Of a stretch of 9,334 bases of DNA, positions 1-5,233 are shown piece by piece; position 1 is the first letter of the stretch; every line of letters begins with the position of its first letter. A program made the position numbers and the translations under genes. This stretch comes from Solirubrobacterales bacterium 70-9 (GTDB taxonomy: Bacteria; Actinomycetota; Thermoleophilia; Solirubrobacterales; 70-9). The stretch is from the NCBI GenBank assembly GCA_001898095.1, contig MKSH01000139.1, forward strand, positions 1 through 9,334. The letters are read 5' to 3'. A model generated the notes under the pieces. That model saw only the letters and a program-made list of their open reading frames with translations. It made no database searches and was not told the DNA's origin.

Positions 1-59
1 AACGAGATCACCCAGCCATACTCGGGGCGCTCCCGGCGTTTCGGGCGGGAGGGGCTCAT
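1..59 (-). CDS. Partial 5' end of an unidentified gene
   Basis: Seen: an ATG (59-57) opens a frame that runs off the window edge and encodes MSPSRPKRRERPEYGWVIS. An AGGA ribosome-binding motif lies 7 nt upstream. The peptidase stop codon (74-72) is only 12 nt before this start, so the two are probably cotranscribed. The N-terminus is strongly basic and then turns toward aromatic and hydrophobic residues, as in a small membrane protein with a cytoplasmic basic head. That reading is inference from 19 residues, and no family can be named. Upstream ATGs at 76 and 68 hit stop codons at once, which supports this start. Confidence 0.5.
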   Translation of the reverse strand, partial: MSPSRPKRRERPEYGWVIS

Positions 60-71
60 GCGCTCATCCTG

Positions 72-1273
72 TCATGGACGGGGAAAGTCGACCACCTGGA
101 AGTTCAGCGGCAATTGCCGGTGCTTCGGGCCGCGCGGGGCGGTGGCCAGCTCCGCCTTCTTCCCACGGACGAAGAAGTAGGGGAAGTTCGTCAGCCGGCC
201 TTCGGCGGTGAAGGAGTTGAACGTGTAGGGGATGCCTTCGGCGCCGAGCGGCGAGGGTGCGTCCATCAGCTGGAAGTGGAGGTGGGGGGCGTTCGAGTTG
301 CCGGAGTTGCCGAGCAGCCCGAGCGGCGCGCCGACCGCCACCCGCTGGTGCAGCCTCACCTTGATGCTGCCGGGGATCAGGTGGCCGTAGAAAGCGAAGA
401 GGTGGGGGCCGGTCATCACGACGACGTAGTTGCCGCCCGCGTCGCCCGCTTCGCGCGCGGGCAGGTCGAAGTCGATCGGCCCGTCCGGGAGACCGTCCTG
501 GATCGCGACCACCACGCCCGCGGTCGACGAGAACACTTCGTCGCCGTAGAACGGGTAGTTGGCGAGCACGTTCGAGGGGCCGTCGGTGAGCATGCCCGCG
601 GCGGTCATCTGGACGAAGTCGATCGCGTAGCGCTCGCCCGCGTGCAGGGTGCCGTTGATCGAGAGCAGGCTGCTGCGGTGCGAGGTGTATTCGTCGCAGC
701 ATCCGTTGATCGCCACCCAGCCGGGACCGCGCAACGGCGGCGCGATGTTCAGCGCCGGGTGGGTGACGACGGCGGTCGGGGCGCCGGCGAAGCGGCTCAG
801 TTCGATCGACCCGCTCGGGCCGGGGGAGACGACCAGTTCGTGGTCGAGGTGGCGGGGCAGGGGCGCTCCGGCCGGATAGGTGACGTCCATCAGCACCTTC
901 GCCGTGCCGCCCGGCTGGATCGTCGTCCGCGGCGTCTTCTCGGTCACCGCGCCGAACGGCGCCATCAGCTCTTGCAGCTGTCTCCCGGCGAGCGTCTGGA
1001 CCGTCTTCCCGTCGGCCTTCACGATCACGTCGCGCACGGTCACCGGCCGCGGCGGGAAGGTCGAGACGTTCTCGATCACCACCTCGTAGACGAGGTGTTC
1101 GAGCCCGTCGCCGCCGCGCACCGCTTCCGGCGCGTACAGGACGCGGGCGCTCAGCGGGGTGAAGTGGTCGCGGACGACCTTGGGCGGGGCGGCATTCGAG
1201 CCCGTCGCCGCCACCAGCGCGGCGATGATCCCCAGAAGGATCGAGATCTTGAACCGGTGGACGATCGCGGCAT
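72..1273 (-). CDS. Secreted M23 (LytM-type) zinc metallopeptidase, 5' end frameshifted
   Basis: Predicted exported peptidoglycan-type endopeptidase. Numbering from the in-frame GTG at 1214 (380 aa): an N-terminal beta-rich region (about 20-150) precedes the M23 domain (about 165-345). Zinc-site and catalytic residues are visible: H179, D199 in RYAIDF, H278 in FYGHL, and H311/H313 in the PHLHFQLMD motif, preceded by the typical GLLGNSGNS turn. The frame upstream of 1214 encodes a signal peptide (HRFKISILLGIIAALVAA) but contains no ATG, GTG or TTG there. The ATG at 1273, with a GGAGGGAG ribosome-binding site 8 nt before it, is in another frame. The simplest reading is a one-base loss, real or from assembly, between 1273 and about 1253. 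The coordinates use ATG 1273; without a frameshift the start would be GTG 1214 or CTG 1235. It is divergent from the PPOX gene and probably in an operon with the partial gene at 1-59. Family assignment is secure; the substrate is unknown. Confidence 0.85.
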
Positions 1274-1282
1274 CGTAGAGGC

Positions 1283-1290
1283 TCCCTCCG
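1283..1290 (-). promoter_or_regulatory. Ribosome-binding site for ATG 1273
   Basis: On the minus strand GGAGGGAG lies about 8 nt upstream of ATG 1273. It is the best such motif in front of the peptidase. It shows that 1273 was the intended start even though the signal-peptide frame is now out of register with it. Confidence 0.5.
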
Positions 1291-1346
1291 GCGTCCTGGT
1301 CATCTGTCCAGAGGCCGACGAACCCGTTAAGGCAGAATGCGGACCG

Positions 1347-1745
1347 ATGAGCACCGAATTCCCAGCCGCCTTCCAGGATCTGCTCGAGGCCCAGTTCGCC
1401 ACCCTGGCGACGATCGGCAAGGACGGCGGGCCGCAGCTGACCGAGGTCTGGTTCCTCTTCGAGGACGGCAAGGTGAAGATCTCGTTGAACGACTCGCGGC
1501 TGAAGACGAAGAACCTGCGGGCGCGGCCGCAGTGCAGCCTTTTCATCCTCGACCTGGCCAACCCGTTCCGCTACGTCGACGTGCGCGGTACCGCGGTGTT
1601 CGAGGACGACGACGACTATGAGTTCGCCGCGAGGGTCGGCGCCAAGTACGGCGCCGATCTGCGCGACCACGACGGCCCCGACGATCGCCGGGTAGTGGTG
1701 ACGATCGAGCCGGCGAACGTCTTTGCCGTCGACATGAACGCCTGA
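1347..1745 (+). CDS. PPOX-class (probable F420- or flavin-dependent) oxidoreductase
   Basis: A 132-aa protein of the pyridoxamine-5'-phosphate-oxidase-like split-barrel fold. The pattern ATIGKDGGPQLTEVWFLFEDG, then KISLNDSRLKTKNL, then PFRYVDVRGTA is typical of the small actinobacterial PPOX enzymes (TIGR03618-like), which bind F420 or FMN and reduce small hydrophobic substrates. Length is normal for the family. ATG 1347 starts directly at the conserved N-terminal helix (FQDLLEAQFATLATI); an ATG at 1337 is in another frame. The ribosome-binding site is weak (AAGG at 1329-1332). The gene is cytoplasmic, as no signal peptide is seen. It is divergent from the M23 gene and followed by the long structured non-coding region. 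The substrate and the choice between F420 and FMN cannot be read from the sequence. Confidence 0.88.
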   Translation: MSTEFPAAFQDLLEAQFATLATIGKDGGPQLTEVWFLFEDGKVKISLNDSRLKTKNLRARPQCSLFILDLANPFRYVDVRGTAVFEDDDDYEFAARVGAKYGADLRDHDGPDDRRVVVTIEPANVFAVDMNA

Positions 1746-1752
1746 GCGGATT

Positions 1753-1767
1753 GTTCCTTCCGGGAAC
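1753..1767. terminator. Small hairpin after the PPOX gene
   Basis: GTTCC (1753-1757) and GGAAC (1763-1767) form a 5-bp stem with a 5-nt loop, 7 nt after the PPOX stop codon. There is no T-run, so it is at best a weak terminator or a 3'-end stabilising hairpin. Confidence 0.25.
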
Positions 1768-1822
1768 GGCGAGTTCGCACTTCTGGCCGCTATGCGGTCA
1801 TTTCTGCGAACGCACCAGGGGT

Positions 1823-1870
1823 GGACGGCTCGATTCGGGGCCAGGGGGCAGGGGACGGCTCGATCCGGGG
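1823..1870. repeat. 30-bp-period direct repeat with G-tracts
   Basis: GGACGGCTCGATTCGGGG (1823-1840) recurs as GGACGGCTCGATCCGGGG (1853-1870), with one mismatch. The 11-nt start of a third copy, GGGACGGCTCG, lies at 2006-2016. Between the copies sit further G-runs (1844-1848, 1851-1854). Four G4 tracts (1837, 1844, 1851 and 1867) could form a G-quadruplex on the plus strand. Confidence 0.7.
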
Positions 1871-1890
1871 CGCTTGCGGCCGGGGTCGGG

Positions 1891-1954
1891 CCGTCCTGGG
1901 CGTCTCGGAGGCGACCCGGGCAGGCTGTGGCCGCCTCCGAGACGCCCAGGACGG
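1891..1954 (-). repeat. Long hairpin 1 with loop ACAGCCTGCCCG (minus strand)
   Basis: Arms 1891-1913 and 1932-1954 are perfect 23-bp complements. On the minus strand the stem extends inward by GCC/GGT (one G-U wobble and two pairs) to leave the 12-nt loop ACAGCCTGCCCG. The inner 40 nt (1903-1942) align without gaps to hairpin 2 in inverted orientation. The differences sit in the stem and preserve pairing. The plus strand would have an A-C mismatch where the minus strand has G-U, so a transcript would more likely be minus-sense. Confidence 0.85.
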
Positions 1955-1977
1955 GGGAACTTTGCGGGGTATCCGTT

Positions 1978-1991
1978 GGAGGTCCGTGACG
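1978..1991. repeat. 14-bp tag, left copy
   Basis: GGAGGTCCGTGACG is the exact reverse complement of 2297-2310. It lies between the left CCCGGCGT-type repeats and hairpin 1, in the same order as its partner in the right module. Confidence 0.6.
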
Positions 1992-2059
1992 TCTGCGGGA
2001 GGGACGGGACGGCTCGCCCGAGGGTGTGCGGGATCCTGTCGGGGAGACGGGCGTGTCCC

Positions 2060-2113
2060 GCCGGGAACGTCGCGTTCATTAAGGAGAGACGCCGGGAACG
2101 TCGCCTCGGCGTG
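2060..2113 (-). repeat. GCGACGTTCCCGGC repeats, left pair
   Basis: GCCGGGAACGTCGC occurs at 2060-2073 and again at 2091-2104, 31 nt apart. Read on the minus strand they are GCGACGTTCCCGGC. The second copy sits in a 27-nt block (2087-2113) that matches the reverse complement of 2269-2295 at 26 of 27 positions. Within that block ACGCCGAG and CCCGGCGT can form a hairpin around GCGACGTT, with one mismatch. Confidence 0.7.
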
Positions 2114-2157
2114 CGGGTTCGTTGCGCTCTTCCGGAGGCCGATCCGCGCTGCGTGAG

Positions 2158-2181
2158 TTGACCCCCCTATAGGAGGGTCAA
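2158..2181. promoter_or_regulatory. 24-bp near-palindrome, possible operator
   Basis: Half-sites TTGACCC (2158-2164) and GGGTCAA (2175-2181) flank a CCTATAGG core. Eleven of twelve base pairs are symmetric. Its size and form fit a site for a dimeric regulator. It resembles MerR-family dyads that begin with a TTGACC -35 element, but no -10 element is seen at 19 bp. It lies at the midpoint between the two long hairpins. No regulator gene for it is identified in this window. Confidence 0.55.
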
Positions 2182-2246
2182 ACCACGGTCACGAGTTTGT
2201 AAACGTGGAAGAACCCCGCGACAGGCGACGGCTCTCGCAATTCGCC

Positions 2247-2295
2247 GTGACGATCCCGGCGTCTCCCTCACGCCGGGGCGACGTTCCCGGCGTCT
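2247..2295 (+). repeat. GACGTTCCCGGCGTC repeats, right pair, with alternative stems
   Basis: Two direct copies (GACGATCCCGGCGTCT from 2249 and GACGTTCCCGGCGTCT from 2280) flank ACGCCGGG (2270-2277). CCCGGCGT at 2255-2262 and at 2286-2293 are both perfect complements of that middle element. The transcript can therefore form a 7-nt-loop or an 8-nt-loop hairpin, but not both. Confidence 0.7.
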
Positions 2296-2296
2296 T

Positions 2297-2310
2297 CGTC
2301 ACGGACCTCC
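2297..2310. repeat. 14-bp tag, right copy
   Basis: CGTCACGGACCTCC is the exact reverse complement of 1978-1991. It directly follows the right CCCGGCGT repeats. Confidence 0.6.
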
Positions 2311-2316
2311 CGCCCT

Positions 2317-2377
2317 CGGGGCGGGCGTGGAGGGTTAGTCGGTCATAGACCGAGTTTCGCTCCACACCCGGGCCCCG
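2317..2377 (+). other. Compound hairpin, possible structured RNA element
   Basis: CGGGGC (2317-2322) pairs with GCCCCG (2372-2377). GGGCGTGGAG (2323-2332) pairs with CTCCACACCC (2360-2369) at 9 of 10 positions, and TCGGTC (2339-2344) with GACCGA (2348-2353) around an ATA loop. The three stems stack in line, separated by a 2-nt bulge and a symmetric 6/6 internal loop. The left module has no counterpart. Confidence 0.45.
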
Positions 2378-2400
2378 TACCCTCGCCTCCCCCCGAGACC

Positions 2401-2452
2401 CGGCCCTCTCGGATGCGGTCACAGCCTGCCCGGACCGCATCCGAGAGGGCCG
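2401..2452 (+). repeat. Long hairpin 2 with loop ACAGCCTGCCCG (plus strand)
   Basis: Arms 2401-2420 and 2433-2452 are perfect 20-bp complements around the 12-nt loop ACAGCCTGCCCG (2421-2432). The inner 40 nt are homologous to hairpin 1 in inverted orientation. A stem T-A replaces G-C, another T-A replaces C-G, and a G-C replaces the G-U. The outer 6 bp share no clear similarity with hairpin 1. Confidence 0.85.
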
Positions 2453-2550
2453 TCGTCCCTTGCTCGTCCCTCCATGTCCCCGCGTCCCGCCGCACACCCT
2501 GCACCCCTTCGCAACGTCGTGCAACGCCCCACCCTCGGCGGCCCACCGGA
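2451..2550 (+). other. C-rich, G-poor stretch after hairpin 2
   Basis: These 100 nt contain 52 C and 21 G, unlike the balanced GC of the coding regions. C-rich and G-poor transcripts are typical of Rho loading sites. Here it could end transcription from upstream before the hydrolase gene. The sequence flanking hairpin 1 on its minus-sense 3' side is also C-rich. This is inference from composition. Confidence 0.3.
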
Positions 2551-2572
2551 CCGCCCTGGCAGGTCCGACCAC

Positions 2573-2578
2573 TAGGCT
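2573..2578 (+). promoter_or_regulatory. Possible -10 element of the hydrolase gene
   Basis: TAGGCT fits the TANNNT pattern and ends 8 nt before ATG 2587. No purine-rich ribosome-binding site precedes the ATG. Together these fit a leaderless transcript, common in actinobacteria. No convincing -35 element is seen. Confidence 0.35.
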
Positions 2579-2586
2579 CGCCGTCG

Positions 2587-3582
2587 ATGGCCCGGGGTCG
2601 GATCAGGCTTGCGCTGTGCCTCGTCGCGCTGCTCGCGGCGCTCGTCGCGACGACCGGGGCCAGGGCGACGATGGAGCCCGCCGACGTCGTCGGCCAGTCG
2701 GCGCCGAAGTTGGTCCCGCACTCGAAGCTGCCCGGGCCGGGCGCCTTCGAGGGGCCGGTCTACAAGCTCGCCGTGAACGGGATCGAAATCGGCTATCGGC
2801 AGTTCGGCCGCGGGCCCGATCTGATCATGGTCACCGGCGACACCGCGCCGATGAGCCTCTGGCTGCCCTACCTGCTGCGGCCGCTGGCGCAGGACTTCAG
2901 GGTGACGATCTTCGACAACCGCGGCGTCGGTTACTCGACCGACGACCTCTCGCGGCCGATCACGGTGCCGCTGATGGCGCGCGACACCGGCGAACTGATC
3001 GAAGCTCTGGGACTGCAGAAACCGACTCTGGTCGGCTGGTCGATGGGCGGTGAGATCGGCTTGACCCTGGCCGAGCAGAAGCCAACGATGTTGAGCGCGC
3101 TGGTGACGACCGGCGGCGATGCGGGCAGCGCCCACACGGTGCCGCCGCCCGCGGGCCTGGTCCGCAAGCTGGCCGACCCGAAGACCGGCGTGAAGGTGTT
3201 CCTCGAACTGCTCTTCCCGCCGACCCCGGCCGGTGGCGCCGCCACCGCGCGCTTCGTCCGCGGCTACGAATCGATCCCGCAGGAGAAGGTCTCGCCGCGC
3301 ACGCTGAAGCGCCAGGAAACGGCCGAGGAAGCCTTCCTCCGCTACGACGCCACCTGGCGCGGCCTACCCGGGATCACGACGCCGACGCTCCTCACCAACG
3401 GCGCCGTCGACCGCGGCGTGCCGCCGGTCAACGCGCGCCGCATCCACGCTCGCATCCCCAAGTCGCAGATCTCGATCTACCCCGGTGCCGCCCACGGGAT
3501 GGCCTTCCAGGACGCCGAACGCTTCGCCGCCCAGGTCGCCGCGTTCAGCGCTGTGGCGAGAGCAGGCGCCGCAACCGGCTGA
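2587..3582 (+). CDS. Secreted alpha/beta-fold hydrolase
   Basis: A 331-aa serine hydrolase. A Sec-type signal peptide lies at about 1-27 (MARGRIRLALCLVALLAALV, ending near ARA), so it is probably exported. The alpha/beta hydrolase domain (about 60-325) shows the nucleophile elbow GWSMGG with Ser152, Asp275 in NGAVDRGVP and His303 in GAAHGMAF, a complete catalytic triad. FDNRGVGYS (109-117) is the usual strand-loop segment before the elbow. ATG 2587 was chosen because it begins the signal peptide; the longer open frame upstream runs through hairpin 2. It is preceded by the structured region and a possible leaderless promoter, and it overlaps the 3' end of the GAF regulator by 38 bp. The fold is secure. 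Substrate (ester, lactone, peptide or haloalkane) cannot be predicted. Confidence 0.9.
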   Translation: MARGRIRLALCLVALLAALVATTGARATMEPADVVGQSAPKLVPHSKLPGPGAFEGPVYKLAVNGIEIGYRQFGRGPDLIMVTGDTAPMSLWLPYLLRPLAQDFRVTIFDNRGVGYSTDDLSRPITVPLMARDTGELIEALGLQKPTLVGWSMGGEIGLTLAEQKPTMLSALVTTGGDAGSAHTVPPPAGLVRKLADPKTGVKVFLELLFPPTPAGGAATARFVRGYESIPQEKVSPRTLKRQETAEEAFLRYDATWRGLPGITTPTLLTNGAVDRGVPPVNARRIHARIPKSQISIYPGAAHGMAFQDAERFAAQVAAFSAVARAGAATG

Positions 3583-5101
3583 GCGCCGCCGGCCGCCGCG
3601 GGTCGGTGCCGTCGAGGCGCGCGACCAGGGCCCGGCAGGCCTCGACGTCGTCCTCGCCGGAGGGGTTGCGCAGCCACGCCGCGAGGAGGTCGGCGGAGCC
3701 GAAGGCGAGGATCGCCTCGCGCAGGCCGTCGTCCAACCGTTGGCGCGCCTCGACCACCAGCGGCGCTTCCGAGCCGGGGAGCAGGGGTCCGGGATAGCGG
3801 GCCAGCGCCTCGCCGATCCGCCCGGCGGCGAGCAGTTCCTCGACCTCGGACCGGTCGTCGCTCAGTTCGAGCGTGAGCCGGTAGGGGTTGGCGGCGATCG
3901 CCCCGGGCAGCGCCCGCCGCAGCCGCGAGAGCTCGGCCCGCGCGGTGACCGGCTTGCCGAACTCGCCGTAGAGCTGCAGCGCCAGTCGCTCGGCGCCGAG
4001 CCCCTCGGGGGCGAGCGCCAGCAGGCAGAGGATCTCGCTGTGGCGACGGGAGAGGGCAACGCTCCGACCGCCGTCGGCGACCAGCGCCTCGTCGCGCCCG
4101 AGCAGGCTCGCGCGCAGCGGCTCGGCACCGGCGCCGCCGGCGGGCAGCGAGCGCCCGGCCTTCCATATAAGGAAGCCGCTTGGGTCGCCGTCGGGGGCGG
4201 CGCGATCGCCGAGCGGTTCGGCGATCAGCGAGAGCCCGAGCTCGCGCCCGACCTCGCCGCCCTCGTGCGGGATCTCCAGTCGCCGTCCCCGCAGCTCCGG
4301 GTCGGCGGACTCGATGATCCGCCCGCCGCTCGTGCCGAGCGCGATCGCCCCGCCGCCCGCCGTGCCGCGCCCACCAGCGCCGGTGCCTCCCCGCAGTCGC
4401 TCCCCGTAGCGCTCGCGCAGCGCCGCCGCCCGCTCGGCGCTCGCCACCCGCAGCTCCGCCTCGATCATCCGCGCCGCCGCCTCGACCAGCGCCAGGCTGT
4501 GCGGGTGGGCGGTCGCCAGCTCGCCGGAGAGGTCGAGGACGCCGATCGTCTCGCCGGTCTCCGGGTCGCGCACCGGCGCCGCGCTGCACGTCCATTCGTG
4601 CACGGCGACGGCGAAGTGCTCGGCGGAGAAGACCTGCAGCGAGTGGCCGGCGGCGAGCGCCGTCCCCATCGCGTTCGTCCCGGCGGAGTCCTCGCTCCAG
4701 CGCGAGCCGCGCTCGAGGTGGATCGAGGTCGCCTCCTCCAGCACCCCCGGCTCGCCGTCGATCCAAAGCATCGTCCCGTCGGCGTCGCAGACCAGGACCA
4801 CCTGCTGGCCGGCAGCGCCGACGTCGGCGAGCAGCTCGCGCAGGATCGGCTCCGCCACCCGCAGCGGTGAGCGCTCCCAGCGCGCCGCCGCCTCGGCCGC
4901 CGAGATCACCAGCGGCGCCGGCCCGCCCAGCGGGTCGACCTGGGCGCGGGCGCTCCGCCGCCAGGACTGGTCGATCACCTCGCGCACCTCCGGCTGGGCG
5001 GTGGCGCCGGCGAGCCCACGCTCGTGGGCACGACGCAGCGTCCGCGCCCACTGGCGACGGTCGGTGCCGGCGTCGATCGCGACCCACTGCGAAGCGGCCA
5101 A
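3545..5101 (-). CDS. GAF-domain transcriptional regulator with SARP/BTAD-like C-terminus
   Basis: A 518-aa cytoplasmic sensor-regulator. Residues about 35-200 match the N-terminal part of AcoR-type activators: the QSWRRS segment (45-50), then a GAF domain with GTNAMGTAL (141-149), EHFAVAVHEWTCSAAPV (161-177) and IGVLDLSG (186-193). AcoR proteins continue with an AAA+ sigma54 domain and a Fis helix; both are absent. Instead about 345-410 forms a winged helix-turn-helix (LSRRHSEILCLLAL through LSRLRRALPG and NPYRL). It is followed by a helical region (EVEELLAAGRIGEALARYPGPLLPG) that resembles the BTAD domain of SARP regulators. The start is TTG 5101, the only usual start codon in frame after the preceding stop, with AGGAGG at 5106-5111. 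It is divergent from the aldehyde dehydrogenase, which it probably regulates in response to an aldehyde, alcohol or related small molecule (inference from similar loci). Confidence 0.85.
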   Translation of the reverse strand: MAASQWVAIDAGTDRRQWARTLRRAHERGLAGATAQPEVREVIDQSWRRSARAQVDPLGGPAPLVISAAEAAARWERSPLRVAEPILRELLADVGAAGQQVVLVCDADGTMLWIDGEPGVLEEATSIHLERGSRWSEDSAGTNAMGTALAAGHSLQVFSAEHFAVAVHEWTCSAAPVRDPETGETIGVLDLSGELATAHPHSLALVEAAARMIEAELRVASAERAAALRERYGERLRGGTGAGGRGTAGGGAIALGTSGGRIIESADPELRGRRLEIPHEGGEVGRELGLSLIAEPLGDRAAPDGDPSGFLIWKAGRSLPAGGAGAEPLRASLLGRDEALVADGGRSVALSRRHSEILCLLALAPEGLGAERLALQLYGEFGKPVTARAELSRLRRALPGAIAANPYRLTLELSDDRSEVEELLAAGRIGEALARYPGPLLPGSEAPLVVEARQRLDDGLREAILAFGSADLLAAWLRNPSGEDDVEACRALVARLDGTDPRRPAALSRLRRLLSPQR

Positions 5102-5233
5102 GCTTCCTCCTCTTCCCCGAGACAGGAATACCCATGCTACGCCGTTGCAACCCCCGGCGATCTAGCTTCGGAGCAAGGGATGAAGCGCCCCCTGGCCTCT
5201 TGGCCGCGGGGCCGAGACGAGGAGGGTTGAAAC
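5102..5233. promoter_or_regulatory. Divergent regulator/ALDH promoter region
   Basis: 132 bp separate the two start codons. It holds -10-like TAGCAT on the minus strand (5139-5134) and TAGCTT on the plus strand (5163-5168). Between them lies the perfect 8-bp palindrome GTTGCAAC (5144-5151), flanked by CGCCG (5140-5144) and CGGCG (5155-5159). A single operator between back-to-back promoters would let the GAF regulator control both genes. Neither -10 has a well-spaced -35. Confidence 0.45.
5220..5226 (+). promoter_or_regulatory. Ribosome-binding site fixing the GTG start of ALDH
   Basis: AGGAGGG ends 7 nt before GTG 5234, a near-perfect match and spacing. It decides for GTG 5234 over later ATG codons. 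Confidence 0.8.

Larger units (their letters stand above)
1746..2586. other. 841-bp gene-less region with nested inverted repeats
   Basis: No open frame here looks like a protein. The frames crossing it read through palindromes and are rich in Arg, Gly and Pro without any recognisable motif. The region instead holds G-rich direct repeats (1823-1870), a 64-nt hairpin (1891-1954), a 14-bp tag (1978-1991), CCCGGCGT-type repeats on the minus strand (2060-2112), a 24-bp near-palindrome (2158-2181), the same repeat type on the plus strand (2247-2293), the tag inverted (2297-2310), a compound hairpin (2317-2377), a second long hairpin (2401-2452) and a C-rich stretch before the hydrolase gene. The order of parts is mirrored about the central near-palindrome. 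Confidence 0.75.

Noticed and set aside
114..1346. Long plus-strand frame in front of the PPOX protein
   Set aside because: It is the antisense of the M23 peptidase; only the part from ATG 1347 has family features.
1751..2161. Open plus-strand frame of 136 codons after the PPOX gene
   Set aside because: Reads through hairpin 1 and the repeats, is Arg/Gly/Pro-rich, and has no motif or ribosome-binding site.
1891..2452. Classic insertion sequence
   Set aside because: No transposase frame and no target-site duplication at the outer ends of the hairpins; only a non-autonomous element remains possible.
2189..2572. Open minus-strand frame of 127 codons upstream of the hydrolase gene
   Set aside because: It crosses hairpin 2 and the CCCGGCGT repeats. 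Its composition follows the palindromes and no family features appear.
1746..2586. CRISPR array
   Set aside because: Repeats are few, mostly inverted and of unequal spacing; there are no regular spacers.
1746..2586. tRNA gene
   Set aside because: No T-loop GTTCGAATC-like motif or cloverleaf arms were found on either strand.
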